Assembly: GCF_016862675.1 (NCBI RefSeq)
Contig: NZ_BONK01000002.1
Coordinates: 1-64,000 of the forward strand
From: Cellulomonas chitinilytica
GTDB lineage: Bacteria; Actinomycetota; Actinomycetes; Actinomycetales; Cellulomonadaceae
Direction: 5' to 3'
DNA length: 64,000 nt
The notes beneath the pieces were generated by a model. It searched no databases. It was not told the origin of the DNA and saw only the letters and a list, made by a program, of their open reading frames with translations. The position numbers and the translations under genes were made by a program. Shown one piece after another: positions 63,459 to 64,000 of this stretch (position 1 is its first letter; each line of letters opens with the position of its first letter).

Positions 63459-64000
63459 ATGAGCATCGAAGCGAGTGCACGCGCGTGGGCGCACCAGCAC
63501 GGTCTGCAGAGCTCGAGGCTGGTGACGGGCGCCTACCGATGGATCTCGCTCGTGCGGTACCGCAACGCGTGGGAGGCCGACGTCCCGTTCCGCGGAGCCG
63601 TCTTCTCCATCGGCCGGGACCTGAGCCTCTATCCCGCCGTGCGCAACGGGGGCTTCGAGTCCGTCGAGATGGACGCGTTCCTCCCCCGGGTCCCGGACGA
63701 CGCACTCGTGTGGGACGTCGGGGCCAACGTCGGGATCTACGCGGTCCTGCTGTCACGAGCGGCGCCGAAGGGGCGCGTCGTGGCCTTCGAGCCGGTGCCC
63801 GAGTCGCGCGCGCGCCTGTCGGCCAACCTCGAGAAGAACCACGCCGAGAACGTGACCGTCGAGCCGGTCGCCCTGTCCAACCACAGCGGGACGGCGCGGA
63901 TGACCGTCCACCCGGAGGCGCACGGGTGCGACCAGATCAGCCTGTCCCCCGCGGACGACGGGGTGGAGGTGGAGACGGCCACCGGTGACCGGTTCGCCTC
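63459..64000 (+). CDS. FkbM-family methyltransferase, cut by the window edge
   Basis: The frame is open from ATG 63459 to the window end, at least 180 residues. It has the SAM-binding motif VWDVGANVGIYAVLLSRAAP, then VVAFEPVPESRARLSANLEKN and VEPVALSNHSGTARMTV, typical of FkbM methyltransferases acting on sugar or polyketide hydroxyls. A TTAGAT at 63395-63400 with TTCATC 17 bases upstream may be its promoter. The C-terminus is unknown. Confidence 0.85.
   Translation, partial: MSIEASARAWAHQHGLQSSRLVTGAYRWISLVRYRNAWEADVPFRGAVFSIGRDLSLYPAVRNGGFESVEMDAFLPRVPDDALVWDVGANVGIYAVLLSRAAPKGRVVAFEPVPESRARLSANLEKNHAENVTVEPVALSNHSGTARMTVHPEAHGCDQISLSPADDGVEVETATGDRFA

Noticed and set aside
1..64000. tRNA or rRNA genes, CRISPR arrays, insertion sequences
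   Set aside because: No cloverleaf, spacer-repeat array, transposase or terminal inverted repeat was seen by eye on either strand; a tRNAscan or ISfinder run would be decisive.

Overview
The window is a stretch of high-GC actinobacterial chromosome. Strong G/C third positions, many GTG starts, 1- to 4-base NTGA gene overlaps and long false ORFs opposite real genes all fit. Gene content (polyphosphate glucokinase, SucB with two lipoyl domains, adenylylated GlnA1 plus GlnE and GlnA2, DUF3043/DUF4191/DUF6191-type proteins, a secreted GH53 galactanase) points to the Micrococcales, most likely Cellulomonas or a close relative. The genus is inferred. No rRNA, tRNA, CRISPR array, transposase or phage gene was recognised.

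Layout. 0-6.2 kb: superoxide dismutase, a frameshifted CYTH-domain gene, the ctaC-ctaD-ctaF part of cytochrome aa3 oxidase (minus strand), then a two-gene unit of a cysteine-desulfurase-like protein without the PLP lysine and a TusA-type protein. 6.2-13.4 kb: A-type Fe-S carrier, glycerate kinase, NadA, a DJ-1/PfpI protein, a hot-dog thioesterase, an M20 peptidase, a DUF3043 protein and an aldo/keto reductase. 13.4-17.9 kb: a MocR-type regulator divergent from a YczE-type membrane protein, then a minus-strand operon of two small membrane proteins, pyrD and a 69-residue protein. 18-24.3 kb: pepA, lpdA, sucB and a SulA-type epimerase. 24.3-29.5 kb: a membrane-anchored pseudokinase, a Gfo/Idh/MocA oxidoreductase and an MMPL pump divergent from its likely MarR regulator. 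29.5-35.4 kb: lipB, a flavodoxin-like gene, lipA, a DUF4191 protein, a methyltransferase, an RDD protein and glnA1 behind a GlnR-like site. 35.6-43.9 kb: a lipoprotein and a five-gene SWIM / DUF5691 / MoxR ATPase / DUF5682 / VWA operon whose four junctions are all 4-base overlaps. 44.1-51.8 kb: GH53 galactanase, a peptidoglycan-binding lipoprotein, a DUF4153/4173 membrane protein, an alpha/beta hydrolase, a large membrane protein and an AI-2E-family permease. 51.8-64 kb: glnE, glnA2, nadE, panB, an endonuclease/phosphatase-fold protein, a SPOR-like small protein, map, ppgK, an MBL-fold hydrolase, a DUF6191-type protein, a VOC protein and the start of an FkbM methyltransferase cut by the window edge.

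How they work together. lipB and lipA make the lipoyl groups carried by SucB and reoxidised by LpdA. GlnA1 carries the adenylylation tyrosine that GlnE would modify, and GlnA2 lacks it. NadA and NadE are the first committed and last steps of NAD synthesis. The least understood unit is the SWIM-MoxR-VWA operon, which resembles the E. coli yehLMPQ group.

Regulation. About twenty genes on both strands have a TANNNT hexamer ending 6-8 bases before the start codon and no Shine-Dalgarno sequence, the hallmark of leaderless transcription. GC-rich perfect hairpins without U-tracts lie at several convergent gene ends and were annotated as probable terminators.
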